The notes under the pieces were generated by a model, which saw only the letters and a list, made by a program, of their open reading frames with translations, had not been told where the DNA came from and did not search any database. 64,000 nt of DNA from NCBI GenBank assembly GCA_947652115.1, contig OX393570.1, positions 11,426,343 to 11,490,342 on the forward strand. The letters run 5' to 3'. Position numbers and translations under genes: made by a program. This DNA comes from Blastomussa wellsi. Lineage: Eukaryota > Cnidaria > Anthozoa > Scleractinia > Plerogyridae. Below, in pieces: positions 11,221 to 25,500 of the stretch (within the stretch, counting starts at the first letter, position 1; each line of letters begins with the position of its first letter).

Positions 11221-14200
11221 CTGAGAAAAAAATAAACAATTATCGTTACTTTTCTTTTCTCCCCACTTTAAGTGCGCTTCCCTGCAAAACAACAAATAAA
11301 AATTTCCTTTGTGAAAGCCTTGACTATTAGTCTACAGCACCTTCAGTAACATGCGGAATCATCTCAATCAACGGTTGCGGTTTACCCTGCCATCAATCAG
11401 TAGACCTCTCAGGTAACTGGCTCAAAAGTCATGTTCGTGGGCTGTGATTCACTTGATAGCCAAACGGGAGTAGAGGCCGTACGTGGGTAATTGAGGTGGC
11501 AGTTCGTGGCAAGGTAGCGTGATCGTCACGGATTGACGACATTGGCAAACGTAATCGTTAGTTGAGTTCTTAATTTTAGAGTTCCTGTGCTAATGAAAGA
11601 CGCATACCTGAAGAATTATGGTTTAATGTTACAACCAGGCTTAGTTACTTTTGACAAAAGTTAACTCAGAGAAAAATGAAGAGAGACAAGCAAGAAGACA
11701 CATTTTGACCCCCAGATTGCAAATTTGCTATTCGAGGCGGGTAAATCATCAATAAACGTTAATTAAAATATTAAGCAAAGAAACTAAAAACTGAATAGTT
11801 AGACATTGTTAAATTATAAAGAGAGGCATAGCTGGTAAATACATCAATAGTTGTACCAATAAAGTTTAGGAGCAAATTAGATACTAAAGTAATTGGATCA
11901 AGATATATATACTGAGACTAATTGAAAAAGTAAAGAATCCCAAATCATTTTGGTGGAGAATTAAAACTTAATTAATTAATTAATTAAGTTCTGGAATACA
12001 TACATACGGCTCTCGTGGACCTCGTCATCTGAAATGCAAGTAAAACATACAGTTTATACCATATGTCGTATTATGCCATATGTCGTACCGTATTATGCCA
12101 TACCATGTGTTTAAAAGTTCAAAATTAAGTTACTTCATGTAAGGTTAGACGTGAGTTACCTTTACGGCTGTTTATCTGCCTTTTGGAACTCTTAGATATG
12201 TATCGTCGAATTAAAAGAGCTGAAATCACGATTACAGCTACAACGGCCGTGATTGATAGGTACTTGGTGATTTTGTCGTTGTCATCTTCTTCATCTATTT
12301 ATAAAACAACATTTAGTTATTTTACTCTCACATGCATGGATCATCAAGCTATGGATATTAACAGGTTTCTCTCAGTTCTATCAACTGGTTGTGTTTCATC
12401 AAGTCTATTAAAATCAATGTTTTTCATGATTATGCGTGCATTACTTATCATGTAATGCCCATATATAGGAGCTGCTCATTTTGGTGTATAAATGATTACT
12501 TACCCTTGAGTTGTACAGGAGATGCCGTATTGTCGATAGATTGTAATCCTGTAAGTTTTAAAAAATACGCATACAGAATAAATACTACGCTACAATCCTG
12601 GCCATAATTGTCAAAACAAATTGTTCTGGCCACTGAAGCAGACTCAATCTGCAGAGAACAAAAGCGGTTCTTGTAACATATGATGTGATTGGTTTGATAC
12701 CCTAGCCCAAAACAAAAGACTAAACAATTGAAACAATGACTTTGAAGCTGCATATAACAAACAAAAGCAGTTTTAGACAGCTGCTACATTACTGAATAAA
12801 AGAAAAGGATACTTTACGAGGTACTAACCTATCCTATTGAAGGTTTGTTTACTCGCCTTTCTTATGGTCATTTGTTATTTTCTCTTGCAAGATGAACGTA
12901 ACCGAATCCCATCCAAGCCGGTTCTTTGCCGTACAGATATAGCTTGCAAAGTCGTCATCCTTAACAGCAATGACCGTCAAAGAACTTGCGTTCCAGGTAC
13001 TGTTAAAACCGACACTGATCTTTTCACCGTCTTTATGCCAAGCAAATTTCGGCGAAGGATTTGCAGCAGCTATACACTGTAACGCTGTTGAGTTACCTCT
13101 TATCAGCTCCACATACACCTGCTTACTGGGGAAATGTATGCTCGGTGCATCTGAAAAAAAATTCATCTACTTTCATAACAATTTTTCCTTCAAGCGGGCG
13201 GCTACTACTATTAAAGTTATGATGTGAAATTGACTACTTAAAGAATAGCGAGGCCCAAAGTTTGTAGTTTTGAAGATGTATGGGAGCGAGCTTGATTTGG
13301 TGGGGAGTAAATTGGAAATGTTAGTTAGCATTGATGTAAATGGAGTTGGTGTGCTTTATTCATCACATTGGGCATATGAGCGGGCATATGGGCATAGATG
13401 TTGTTTAGGGGTATTTATGTGTTTGGCTGGCTGTAGGAACTTTAAAATAATTTTCTGTGGCTTGTCTATGATGTGTTACAGATGGGTACAAAATCGCTGT
13501 CGTGGATCAGTTTAAGTTTGTTGGAAATTGAAGATAAAAACATGACAGGAAGGTTTTTATCAAGACGTTTGTGTGTTTATGTTGCTGATGTAGTTTTGGG
13601 GAAAGTTTGGTGGTTATTTGGTGATTGGGGATAGTAGTAATAAACTGCAGTTGCTGATAGTTTAAGATCGGTGTGATTTTGATACTTCGTTATGGGGTGT
13701 TGCGGTTTGTTGGCTGGTTTACTGGATTTTGGATCGTGCAGTGTAGTGTTGAACAGTGTCAAGGGTTTAGTGCGAATGTTGGTGCTCGGTCGCTTGCTAA
13801 CGAACGTCATATCTCACGAAAGCTCCAAAAAGAAAGAAGGGAATTACGATTTTTCGCAAGTCCTCGGAAAAGCAGGAATCGCTGTAGTAAGAAACTCCAG
13901 CCTGTCTGAGGGACTGCGTAAACCGTGCACAGCAAATCTTTTAATACTGGAAGACATGCAAAGCACTGACATTCTGCCTTCCAGAAGAACTCAGTATTGG
14001 ATGCGCGAGAACAAGGCAAATGTTCAGAATCCCGCTGAACAGTAATTTAGTTAATTTATTTTTGTCTGGACAATTCGTGCGAGAGACATGAGGTACTGTT
14101 GTAGAGTTTTTTTCTTTATTCCCGGATGGACGCACATTGCCTGTAAAACACTTGGTGAGTGAAGAATTTTGGAAGTAAAAGTGGTAAAAAAGCAAACAAA

Positions 14201-17200
14201 ATGTTGTCGTTATGAAATCCTAGCCTGGTATGGAAGTAGCCCCAACAACCTATGTTGCCCCGATAGTACAATACAGCAAGTGTCCTCGGTCTTGAATACT
14301 TACTCAAGACTTAGCTTGCGCAGCATTTTTCTTTACGCATCTACCAGAATATCTTTATAAGCATCGTAATAGCCTCTTATAGCGAGAATTGCTTGCAACA
14401 TTTACAAATATAGAAACTCACATAGCACATCGACTGTGGTGATGGGTGAACTGAGATTGCCAGCAGGTGACAGCGAAACACACATGTAGTTCCCCGCCTG
14501 TGATCTTTTTACACTTCTTATATATAGAAACCTGCTTTTTCCTGTTTGTACAGGAATGCCGTCTCTGATCCATAACACGGATGAACTTGTTTTCTTCCAG
14601 CTGCGACACGTGATGTTGAGTTGATCACCTTCGTCTACATCTAGAGTATTGTTCTGAGGTTCTAAATGGCAAATAAGATTGGTAACTTTTGCAATCACTG
14701 TCTCTATGAACATTTCTGTTACGACGAACAACGTGTAGGTATCGTCTTTTTGCAATATTCTCTAAGGAAGTTCCATAAGGGTTACCTGCCTTGCTTATGA
14801 CGTTTTTAAAATGAAACCAGGAACACTTCAAAGAAGGAAAATATTATTAAAATATGTCAACAAGAATCCGACTGTTTGACCGATGGTGGTATTTACTCTT
14901 AAAAATCTCGCAGGTTTATCCGATTATATAACGCAGTCATGTATATCCAGAACTAAAACTGATAAAATCTCTCACCTGTTGGTGCGGTTGGCGACGGAGG
15001 TGGATCCTAGAAAGGCAAAACAGCCGTGTGTTATTTCTTAAAATGGTGAGGTGAGTAGGGCGTGGCATTGTTGATGCGCATCTTACATTCACCAATCACA
15101 TGAATCCCTTGCTTTGAAATCAGATCCTTGTAATCAGATAATCACTCGCACGTATTTTGGACAAACCGCTTCTTACCTGTACAGAGAGTGTAAACCATCT
15201 CTGCGCAGTCTCTGGATATGGATTCTGATCCACGCGTACCCTGATTCCATAATCCCCAGAATCATGGCGTTGAGCATTAAAAAGTGTAAAGGCAACAAAG
15301 AAGTTACGTTTCAAATCTCCCGCCCAGTTTAAACGTTTGACGATCGGCTGATTTGCCGTCCACAAGCTTCTATTTCCTGAAGGTTTTTGGATAAACGAAA
15401 TCAAGTAGTATCTGGCAGCGTCGTGTTCTTTATTCCAGGGACCAAACCGAACTTCCATTTCTCTTGATTTCTCTTGTTCAGTGAGAGACAACTTCCAAGT
15501 GAAGGTTTGGTTGGATCCAGTTGATGCCATTGTAGTTTTGTTTGGCTCAGTAACAATTCTCAAGCCATAGACTTTATTAAACGCTGAGAAGAATTGTGAA
15601 ATAGTTCAAATCAGATTAGGACATTGCAAAAGGGAAAACCCTTTTATGCTAAGAACGTTTGTTTCAGAGGAATGTACAACAAACGGATGGTGTTTGCGAG
15701 CTTTCGCTTTTGAATCGGTAGGCGAATTCGAACTGTTATTTCTTCGAAAGAGTTTTAACGATTTTCATCAAGTCACGTACAGTTGCAACTAAAGCATGTT
15801 GGTGATACAACATGACATTTTGTCACATGTTTTGCGTTTTGATACTTGAAATTGGTCAAAACACTACAGCTCACATTGGCAAATCATGGTTTAAATATTG
15901 CCCCCGACAGTTACAACACTGAAATCTTGATTAACTTATCGATATATTTCCTTTGTAAGCGATGATTACCGCTTTCTGAAAAATCATGTGGGGTATACGG
16001 GTAATAGCTTTCCTTCACTGATAAGTAGTGATGTTCATTCTTTTAAAAGTAGTGGTGGGCGTGATCGTTTTAAAGATGCAATACAAAACAAGAACGGAAA
16101 AACTAACAAAAAAATAATTGCGTGAAGACATCGACGACGCTGCTTTTGTTTTTCTATCCAGTCAAAAAATATTGTAGAGATACCCTAGATCTTTAAGTAA
16201 CGTAGGCTGCAACGCAGACGTTGTCGAAGGGCATCTGTTCTTAAAACCAGGAGATGGGCGAGGATAAAGCAGCCACTCGTTTCACATCGGGAAAGAATCG
16301 ATTGTTATATGCTGTCTTGTTCTATTTCAACGTAGCGACTCCACTAACCCTCCCAAACCCTCTCAATAAACAAATCGAAAAACTCAATAAACAAATCCAG
16401 TTGACAGCAAATGTTCAAATATACTTACAAGCCATCAAAAGTAAAATGGTTAACATGTGATGGATGGCAATCATTCTTAGCTGATGAAGATGAAAGAAAT
16501 CAAACATCTTCGTCCCAGGCTAGACTTGGGCTTGTCGCTGGAATCGTACGCTAGACTTAATTTCTTTGGTGAAAAATTAGCCAAAACTGCATTTAGCACC
16601 GCATTTTGGAGCTGACTTCACTGAAAGCCGTAGCGAAAGGCCAAAAAAATAAAATTTTACCACAATATCTTTGTCTTCTTATGAAAAGAGGGATAGAAAC
16701 CTTAAAAGCAGAAAACGAAACAACTGTTTGACCAATAGCCAAGTTGGATAGCGTCCCAAATACAAAAATATCTGATTATTTTTTCCAAACCGCATTTCGC
16801 CAAAAAGGAAATCGAAATCGTTTTTAGTGTTGCAGCAGGACCCTTGTACGTCCTCTGTTTTTACAATGGAATATCTGCTCGTATACGCCTTGGTGATTAT
16901 TGTGTTAGAAGTCATGCAGACCAACATGAGTGGAAGCCGGATACAAAGGGTGCTTATAATTTGACCAAAAATCCCAGAACAGTAATTTTCGGAAAATCCG
17001 TTCGGAAATTGTTGAGTACTACGTAGGTAGTCCTTTTATTCTGGTTGGTACGAGCGGTCAGAAATTTTCTTACCATTTGAACGAATCTTCCATTTCCAGG
17101 CCCTTTCCGCGCGATTTTAGTCGTCTTTTCAATATGGCATCTCAATATCCATGTAGATTGTGCATGTTTATGTACCTCGGCCACTTAATATTTGCAAGTC

Positions 17201-20200
17201 ATCCGTGCTTAAACACTATGGTTAACGGTAGGAAGACTTTCAATTCCTTGTTATTTTGTATTTTGAGCGTACATATAATTGATCGAGTGCCCAGTCGATG
17301 CAGACAAAACATCCAGCGAATTAAAAGAAATTCCACTTGTTTGGGAAGATATTTGGGCCTGGGAATATCATTAAGCAGAGCGAGCTTCAGTGTGGTAATT
17401 GGTCATTGCAATCTCATTCGGTTGATGGGTATATTCCGAAAATCGTTTACTTTTATCCAACGGTGACACCATCTGGGTTTTTCTACAAAGCACCGAAAGT
17501 CTTTCAAAATAACAAGAAATGTTTTTTACCAGTCCTTAGATCAGCACCCTTGCTTTCAGTTGTTGTAAGGGTGGTTCAAAGTACCATTACATCTGTACAT
17601 CGTACATTATTTATTAGTTTATCGGTGCCTTAAAACGATACGTAATGTTTGTTTCGAAAACGTAGTCAAACAATATATGAAAAGTTGTTTGTTCAGAAAT
17701 TTTTAATACATCGTGCTCGAATAGGAGGCGAAAACAAACGTCTGAGGATAAAACAGAAGGAAAATGAAATTTAAACAGGCTAACGTGAAAAAAGGGAAAA
17801 TACGGAATATGGGCTTATGACTGATGGATATTCAACAACCGCAGACAATTCAGCTACACATTTGCCTCTTTACTGGAAAGGTGTTGCACTATCCTGTGAT
17901 GTTAAAAGTAACCAGTAATATGAGTTGGAGCGCTCAGCGTCGGGATGAATATCGGATGCGAATTCCATCCATAAGAAGCAAAGCTGACATTCTATGACAT
18001 GCCATTGCAAATAGCAAAATAATATTTGTATCCTGATCATGAAAAAGGTTCGGTTTATCAGCAACTTAGATGAAACAGACAAAAAAGGAACTAGATATTT
18101 AGCTGAGCAACTTGTCTTAAGGAACTGTTGTAAGAAAACCACATTTTGGAAAGTGAAATGATTGCATTGAAGAATGAAACTTCGGGATAATGAGAAGCAC
18201 GTGCCAGAGCTGGACAGGAAGACAATGTGTTACAACGAAGGACGCTTCCAAGCTGAAAGCTTTGCCAAACACAATTTTATTTCAATTAGTTTAACCTTTA
18301 TCGACTTAACTTGTTAAACTATAAAACAGTACTGAATAATTTTATCGACGTCTAAAATACCGTCAAAAATAATTCTTATTTTATTTCATGGCAGGATACT
18401 GTATGACCGAAATGAAAATCATTGCGATCTATTAAACTAAGGATCTATGCTTCTCTGCTGGCTGTCTTTAATGCATCATGATTTCTTTCGTAAGAGGAAA
18501 ATGAATAACCTAGCTTCTAGCTTTACGACTTCCCTGCCGGCAGTCCATCCTTCTGACACGCGATCTTTTATTACTTCAAAAAGATCGCGTGACAGGCAGA
18601 AAGAACGAGCTCAGTTTTATTTTGCGGTCAAAAGTACGCCAGTTTAGTTCCTTGAATTACAGAAAAGGTACAAAGGATTTTTGCGGCTGGTTCAGTGCTT
18701 TCTGTTACCCAGCACTGGTTTGTTCATGTTGGTTAGCAAAAACGCTGCTTGGTAAGAAGTTGCAGATTATTGTGACCCAGGAGGCGTCTATCATAACATC
18801 CTTTAATTCCTTAATGTTTCTTTTTGAGTAGCCCTAAAATGAGAAATTCAATACATTAATAAAACCTCCTGATGCATTAATAAGAGCAGAACATATAGCA
18901 GATAAAATTAACTTTTGATAACCAGATTTTTTATAATCAATTTCTTTAGGGTTTTTGGCTTGACATTAAATAACCGTGTAAAATAATAATGTACGGCACT
19001 AAATAGGCATTTTCCTCAATGTTTTATTTAACTGGGACAGACTTTAGCATTAATTGTAGCTCAATGTACCACAGTACGGTTTTCATTTACTCATTGCTTA
19101 ATTGTGTTTACTAAAATTAAAGGGAGAAATTACACTTTGATATCAAATTGGTTTATACAAAAGTCAAGGAAAGAAATATTCACTTAATTACATAGGTATG
19201 TGTACCTCTCGCGTGACTGTTAGATTTGTCGTCTTTAAAATGTTTCTTGTCTTTTTCTATTTTTGACTTGCGTGTAGCGTTTGCCCACTTGTCCGCCCAA
19301 GCTGTGATAAAAGTGAAACAATTTAAAATAGAGAATGTCACACCCGTGATTCATTCTTTAACTAAAGTATAAAGTTTCTGAAACAAAGAGGCCATAGGCC
19401 AGTTTCGATATATTAAATTTCTAACTTGGCTTTGAAGCTTGGGTGAATAAAACAAAAGAAATGAAATAACCAGACATTATGGCCAGACATAATGTAATTT
19501 ATGTCAAGGTATGGTGCTCACATGATAATCCGTTGGGTCAGGTTGTACCAGGCGTGGTTTAGCTAGTGTATTTAATTGGTCAATTACCCAAGAAATTCTT
19601 CCTTCTCTCCCTCGCCATCAATTCAACAGATCACGAGCAAAGTCCTTCCAACCTCGAGTTTTGGCATATTAGACCTTTTGTATCATTATTTTCATGTCGT
19701 CAATACGTGTTTTAATTCTTGGTCACTCGTTCATTCGGCGTTTACATGATTTTCTTCTGCGTAGGCGTAATTTTAATTTTCAAATAGCCCAAGACTTTCA
19801 CCACAGTACGATAATGAGTTACTAATGTCAGAAATGTAAAAAAAATTTGGGGTCACCAACTTTGTTTTGGAGGTAACATGCCAGGAAGAACACCCTAAAT
19901 CTAAAAGATCGCGCTTCGTTAGCGAATACGGCTACAGTGTCTGTAAGCCCAAAACTATTACAAACTAAATCTCTGAAGTGAATGGTGTCTCTGCCAAATG
20001 TTGTTTAAATGGGCCCATTAAGTGAATTTATTCGATTGGTGTGGCTCCTTAAAGAAAAAAAATCGCATTTAGCTTCCACATTTCCACTTGCCTAACAGCT
20101 GCGTGATGGCCAAATTCGATGTCACGTGGGCAGAAAACGTAAAAATTTTTAAACTTCCCACATTGGTTTTTTGACAAACTGACAAGAATTGTAAATAAAA

Positions 20201-22475
20201 TCAGCTCGTAGAAAAAGTAGGGGTCACCGACCATTTAACCGTGAACTATAAGCAAAGTCAAAGTCAACGCAACGGCTTCTAGCCTTTTGTTTTTTGCTCG
20301 GTACTTAATTTGTTATCTATATTATTATCAGTACGAGTGTAATGTTTATATGTATATTGTATAGTGTAGTCTTGGCATATTTTTGTGCTCAGGGCTCCCA
20401 TTGATAACAGATTGCTTATCTTGCATCTGAAGGGGCTACCGGTATAAATCAATAACGTTTAAGCTGTCTATCTATCATTAGCAATTAGCGCGAACGTCCT
20501 TATCGATAAGTTAACAATAATTATGTACTAACCATCTTCTGGTTGGTCTTTCACTGCTGGGACGAGATTGGCGGCTGCCAAATAAACAAGATGGAATATT
20601 ATATGAATTAAAATAGAAATTCGATTCCACTTGTAGAACGGAAAACAATAATAAGATATGTTTTGAAATTATAACTGCCCAACTCATTTAATTTTATGTT
20701 AGAAAAAAAAAATTTCTTATAACCCATCTTGGTTGGGTGTAAAGCCTGTAAATGTACTAAACTCTTAAGTCCTAAAATTATGTAATTCCCTTGAGTTGAA
20801 CAATTATTGAGAAAACTAATGGTTAGTAAGCTGGATCCGGATCAGACTGTCCGGGTTCCAGTGCTGGCTGGGGCACTGCGTTCTGTTCGTGGGCAAGGCA
20901 CTTAACATCCTCGGAGACCCAGGGACGAAAGCTTACAATAAGTCACAAGAGTGCCCCTGGGATACTACATTTAAACGACCAGTTCCACGACCCATTCTAA
21001 TGCTTGCCTGTAATTGGTTACAAAAATTTTTGTGGCCAATCAGAGGCAAGCATTCGAATGGGTCGTGGAACTAGTCGTTGAAGTGTAGTATCCCAGTCGC
21101 ACTCTTGCGACTGGACAATTAACTCTCACGGTGCCTCTCTCCACCCAGTTGTATAAATGGGTACCGGCGAAATACTGCTGGGGGTAGGTGTAACCCTGCG
21201 ATGAAATAGCATACCATCCAGGGGGGAGAGGGGGGGGGTGGGGGGTATTGAAATATTCCAAGTTGATTCATGCTAAGGAAACCGGGATAAGATACCGCCT
21301 GATGGGCCACCAGGCAGAACGCAGACTCCAGGAGGTCTGGAACCGAATAACGATGTTCTCATAACTTGCAAACCGATCAATTCAAGTCCTAGTCAGCGGT
21401 TTTTTTGACCGTGTGGCTGCAGTAATGCATTATTGAGTCTCACTGAGTTACGACTTACACTCTAATTTTCATTGCCATACCATCACGTGTTTATAACAAA
21501 AAAAGTCCAAAGTAGTGTCAAACTGTCTCTCTCTCTCTCTTCCTCTCTGGCCACTATGTTGCTGTCTTTCGTGGCACACACGCATCAAATGCTAATAAAC
21601 GTGCGCGCACGCAGAAGCACTTGCCATGCGTCTTTGAGGTATCCGCTGACTACCATCCGAATGATAGCTTTCCAAGTTATAAGATAATCGTTGGATTTCA
21701 TTTAAGAGAATGTATGAGAACGGAACTTGAGGGGAGTCCTCAAATTTCGTACCAAATTTCGTGAATGTTTTTGCTAAGGATGGTTTCAAACGGTCATATT
21801 CTGAAAACCAGACCTACTACGGATAAGCTTTTTGCACAGGTTTGTTCCATCGAAATTTTCAAGTCACGGCCATATTTAACCAGTCAGGTGACCCGAATAA
21901 AAGAAACAAAACTTAAAAGGCATATAAATATGACAATATAAATCAGTGCTAATGGACAAAGAACGCGCGCATGCTCGATACTGCGTATGGATTTTATAAC
22001 ACTTGCATTGTCATACAACTTATGACGTACTTAATACCCACATTTCAGACTTTCTACAGTCGCGTTCCTCGTTTACATTTAAACAGTACGACGGACTACA
22101 AAACAGGCTATGCTGTTTCTGATTGGTAAGAAAAATCGAAACTCTTCCTCTTTCCCTCCAAGTTTTAGGGATTCAACATTTTAACGCGTGGTTTGTGACT
22201 GGCACTAGTTTCGCACACGCAATATTAACATTTTTAAAGCAGGCGTTCTTCCAAATAATATTCACCATTTAGAACTACAAAATTTTCCAAATCGCTTTCC
22301 TCCAAATACCGTCTCAGGGGTGCGGGGTGAGGGAGGACTTCAAAGGGGAAACTGAGTATTCATTTCTGTTCACATTCTACACGCGTGGGTGTAGCAACGA
22401 CTTGATTGACACTTGATTATCCCCATTGCCCGGCGCTGCTACGTCTTCAAAGAACCGTGCCTACTCTCCCCCCCC

Positions 22476-22518
<43 letters not shown>

Positions 22519-25500
22519 AAGTATAACAAGATAATTTGGTTTTACCAACTGGGTTGATAATGTGAATTGGAGTTTACGTAGATTCCCAGTTGTCCTATGA
22601 CGAAAATATTTCAAAAACAGTGTCTTCTCGCGTATCTCATCTTTGTCAAATAAATAGAGCTAAACACGTATTCGATCATACAACACTCAAACTTGTAATT
22701 AATGTATTAGTATCCAGCAGGTTATTTTAATTCTCTTCTGTTTGGTCTAATACTGCCAAGAAGAATGTAAATAAATTACAATTAGTACAAAATTTTGCTG
22801 CGCGTATAGTTGCTAATAAGCGTAAGTACGATCATGTTACACCTATATTTAAATCGTTAAATTGGTTACCCGTCAAAGACCAATTATACTTTGGAGATGC
22901 TGTATTAGCTTTCAAATGCATGTCTGAACTAGCCCCGGCGTACCTTAGTGATAAATTAATTACACGTAGTATTGTAAGTAACCGGAAAACCAGAATTTCC
23001 CATATGCTAACTATCCTTTTATTTAGGTCTGCTACTGGGCAGAAAACTTTCCACTATAGGATAGTGAACATTTGGAACAATAATGTTAAGTTATGCATTG
23101 ATGTTAGTTAGTTAGTTAGTTAGTTATGCATTGGCGTTAGTTCTTCGTCGGAGCCCTTCGCTCTCGAATCTCTTTAAGGTGGCCAATTCACATTGTCAAC
23201 CCAGTTGATAAAACCAAATTATATAGTTAAGTAGGCCTCCCCTTAAAGAGACAATGTCCCAGCTGATATTGCCTGTTATCATATAAAGCATGACATAGAG
23301 TTCGATATGAACTTACTTTATTATCCTGAAATGGGAAGCCAAAAAGGCAATCAAACGATAAAAGTAAAGAAATATCAACTAAAAAGAAACATTTATGACT
23401 AACCAGAATGAAACTTTTGATTACTTCATACCCCGTAACAAAATCAAATTTGATGAACCACATCCACTTTAATCCTTGTTGTACTGTACTTATTCCCAAA
23501 AATAGTTACAGAACTTTTTAAGGGAAAAGGCAGTAAAAGACACTATATTAAAAAAATTGCCAGGATAGAATAAAGCCATTGAAATATTTGATGACGTTGA
23601 GGATAAAGATGTTGATGGCGATAGTGCTGACGTTATATGCAATGAAAACTCTGGCGATAAGGATCACATGGTTTTGCCAGAAGTTGGGGAGTTCAGTTCA
23701 TTGCGAAAGTGAGAGGCCCTTGCAGTAAATTAATCCCAGACGAAATGCTTCCACGGTCGATAGTTTTGATCTTTTCCAGTCGTCATCACCCACCCTCTCC
23801 TGTATTCTAAGATTCGGGTATATCTATTCTTTTTTTGCAATCTACTGCCGATCTGAAAGAAATGTAATTTTGGAACAAGGTCATAAATTATACAGTGGAA
23901 ATATCTTTTTTCATATTTCTTGTAAAAGGGCAAATATATACCTTAAAGCAAAATATTCGTTTCCAGAATCTGATACGAATAAAGGTGGAATGTAGGGTTT
24001 TTAACATATTAATGTGGTGATGTTTGGGTAACATCTGAAGGAGATGACGTCTCAGCTTCCGCAGTAGAGCAGTAAAACCAAACGCAATCGTTACTAGTTC
24101 ACGCTCTTTACGTGACATTGTTTTACTTCGACTTTTGGTTGGTTTACTTGATTTCTGCACCCTTTGTGAGTTGATCAGTCAATCGAAATTCGTTCTATTC
24201 TCATTGATTTCATGTGACGTTAAATCGTTAGTCTGCCTATAATTCATTGCCAATATGATGAAAATCTGCAAATGCGATGCTGTTATTGTGACATTTTTGC
24301 AGTATCGAAAACAAAAGTCATTTCAATTTCTAATAAACTTTTATAATGATTACGATGATGGTGATGGTGCTGGTGCTGTTGCTGAGGACGATGAGAATGA
24401 CGTAGCAGTTGCATTAGCCTGACATGTGTTAATAAGTTAAGTCTAGTCACCTCGGCATTTGAAGACTGCTACTCTCATGCAAATGTCATCAGCTGTCCAT
24501 TCTAGCGGGATAAATCGAATAAAACGTACACTGATGGCAGGATTTAAATTATTGTCCACTCGAGTGTTTTGATCGCTGTTGCCATCCAGGATCTGCGGAA
24601 GAAGATTATTTTGTGAATATCAACTGTCTTAGACAAACGGCTTTCAGGTTGACACATCAAAGAGCATATATATTACATGAAGTCTCACTTTTGGCACCCA
24701 ACATACTGAACTCTCAGAAAGGAGCAACAACCATTTGAGTGTTGAAAAAATTGAAAACGAGTTCATGAACTTGTAGCTGCTCTCAAACTACAAGCTCCCG
24801 GTCGTAATTGCAACGCATTCAACCACCCACTCTACCCACATATTCGAATGTAAACTTGTAAACTTACTAAAAGTATAACTTATCACATACCCAGCCCCCA
24901 TCCCTTCTTATCTATCCGTAGGGGTGTTCTCTGATTGTAGAAGTTACAGCTGCAGCAACAAGGGTAAGTAGTCGATGGTCAGTGCCGGGATAGAAGCGTT
25001 TTTGGAGATATAGATTTAGAAGCCTTTATTGGAGATATGAACACTATTTCCATTCTGACCTAATGGCAATTGAAGTTTTAGCCATTTGCAATTGTCATAC
25101 TATTAATCAGTCACAACTTATAGCAGACTGACAGTAGATTGTGTGTGTTGATAAGAGGACCTCAGGACCTCACTCTCTGCAGTCCAGCAAATTAGCACAG
25201 TTCGTTTACAGGTTAGCTCTACGTGTCTTTTGGTACTTTTTCCAATTTTACTGAATAATAGCTGTGACCTACCTTGCCATAGCTGAACCAGGTTACTCCA
25301 TCCACACTGCAATTGATGCTGAACTTTTTAACGGCATTTTGGTAATAATATTGCCCTTGAGTTTCAACCATTCCGATAGTGGGGACGAGTCCAAGATCAA
25401 GCTGAAGGTACTGGTTCTTATCTTTAGCTACAGATTTTGCGTGATCGGCACACCAGGCACCTGGTAATACAATGGGCAGGTGTTTTAGAGTTGTTAACAA

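Noticed and set aside
13270..14045. Plus-strand frames of 70-117 codons
   Set aside because: They lie in an RTK intron with GT-skewed composition and no recognisable domain or splice context.
16428..16480. Possible exon between a TTCATCAG acceptor and a GTAAGT donor
   Set aside because: It gives phase 2 out, and the next exon in that frame hits a stop.
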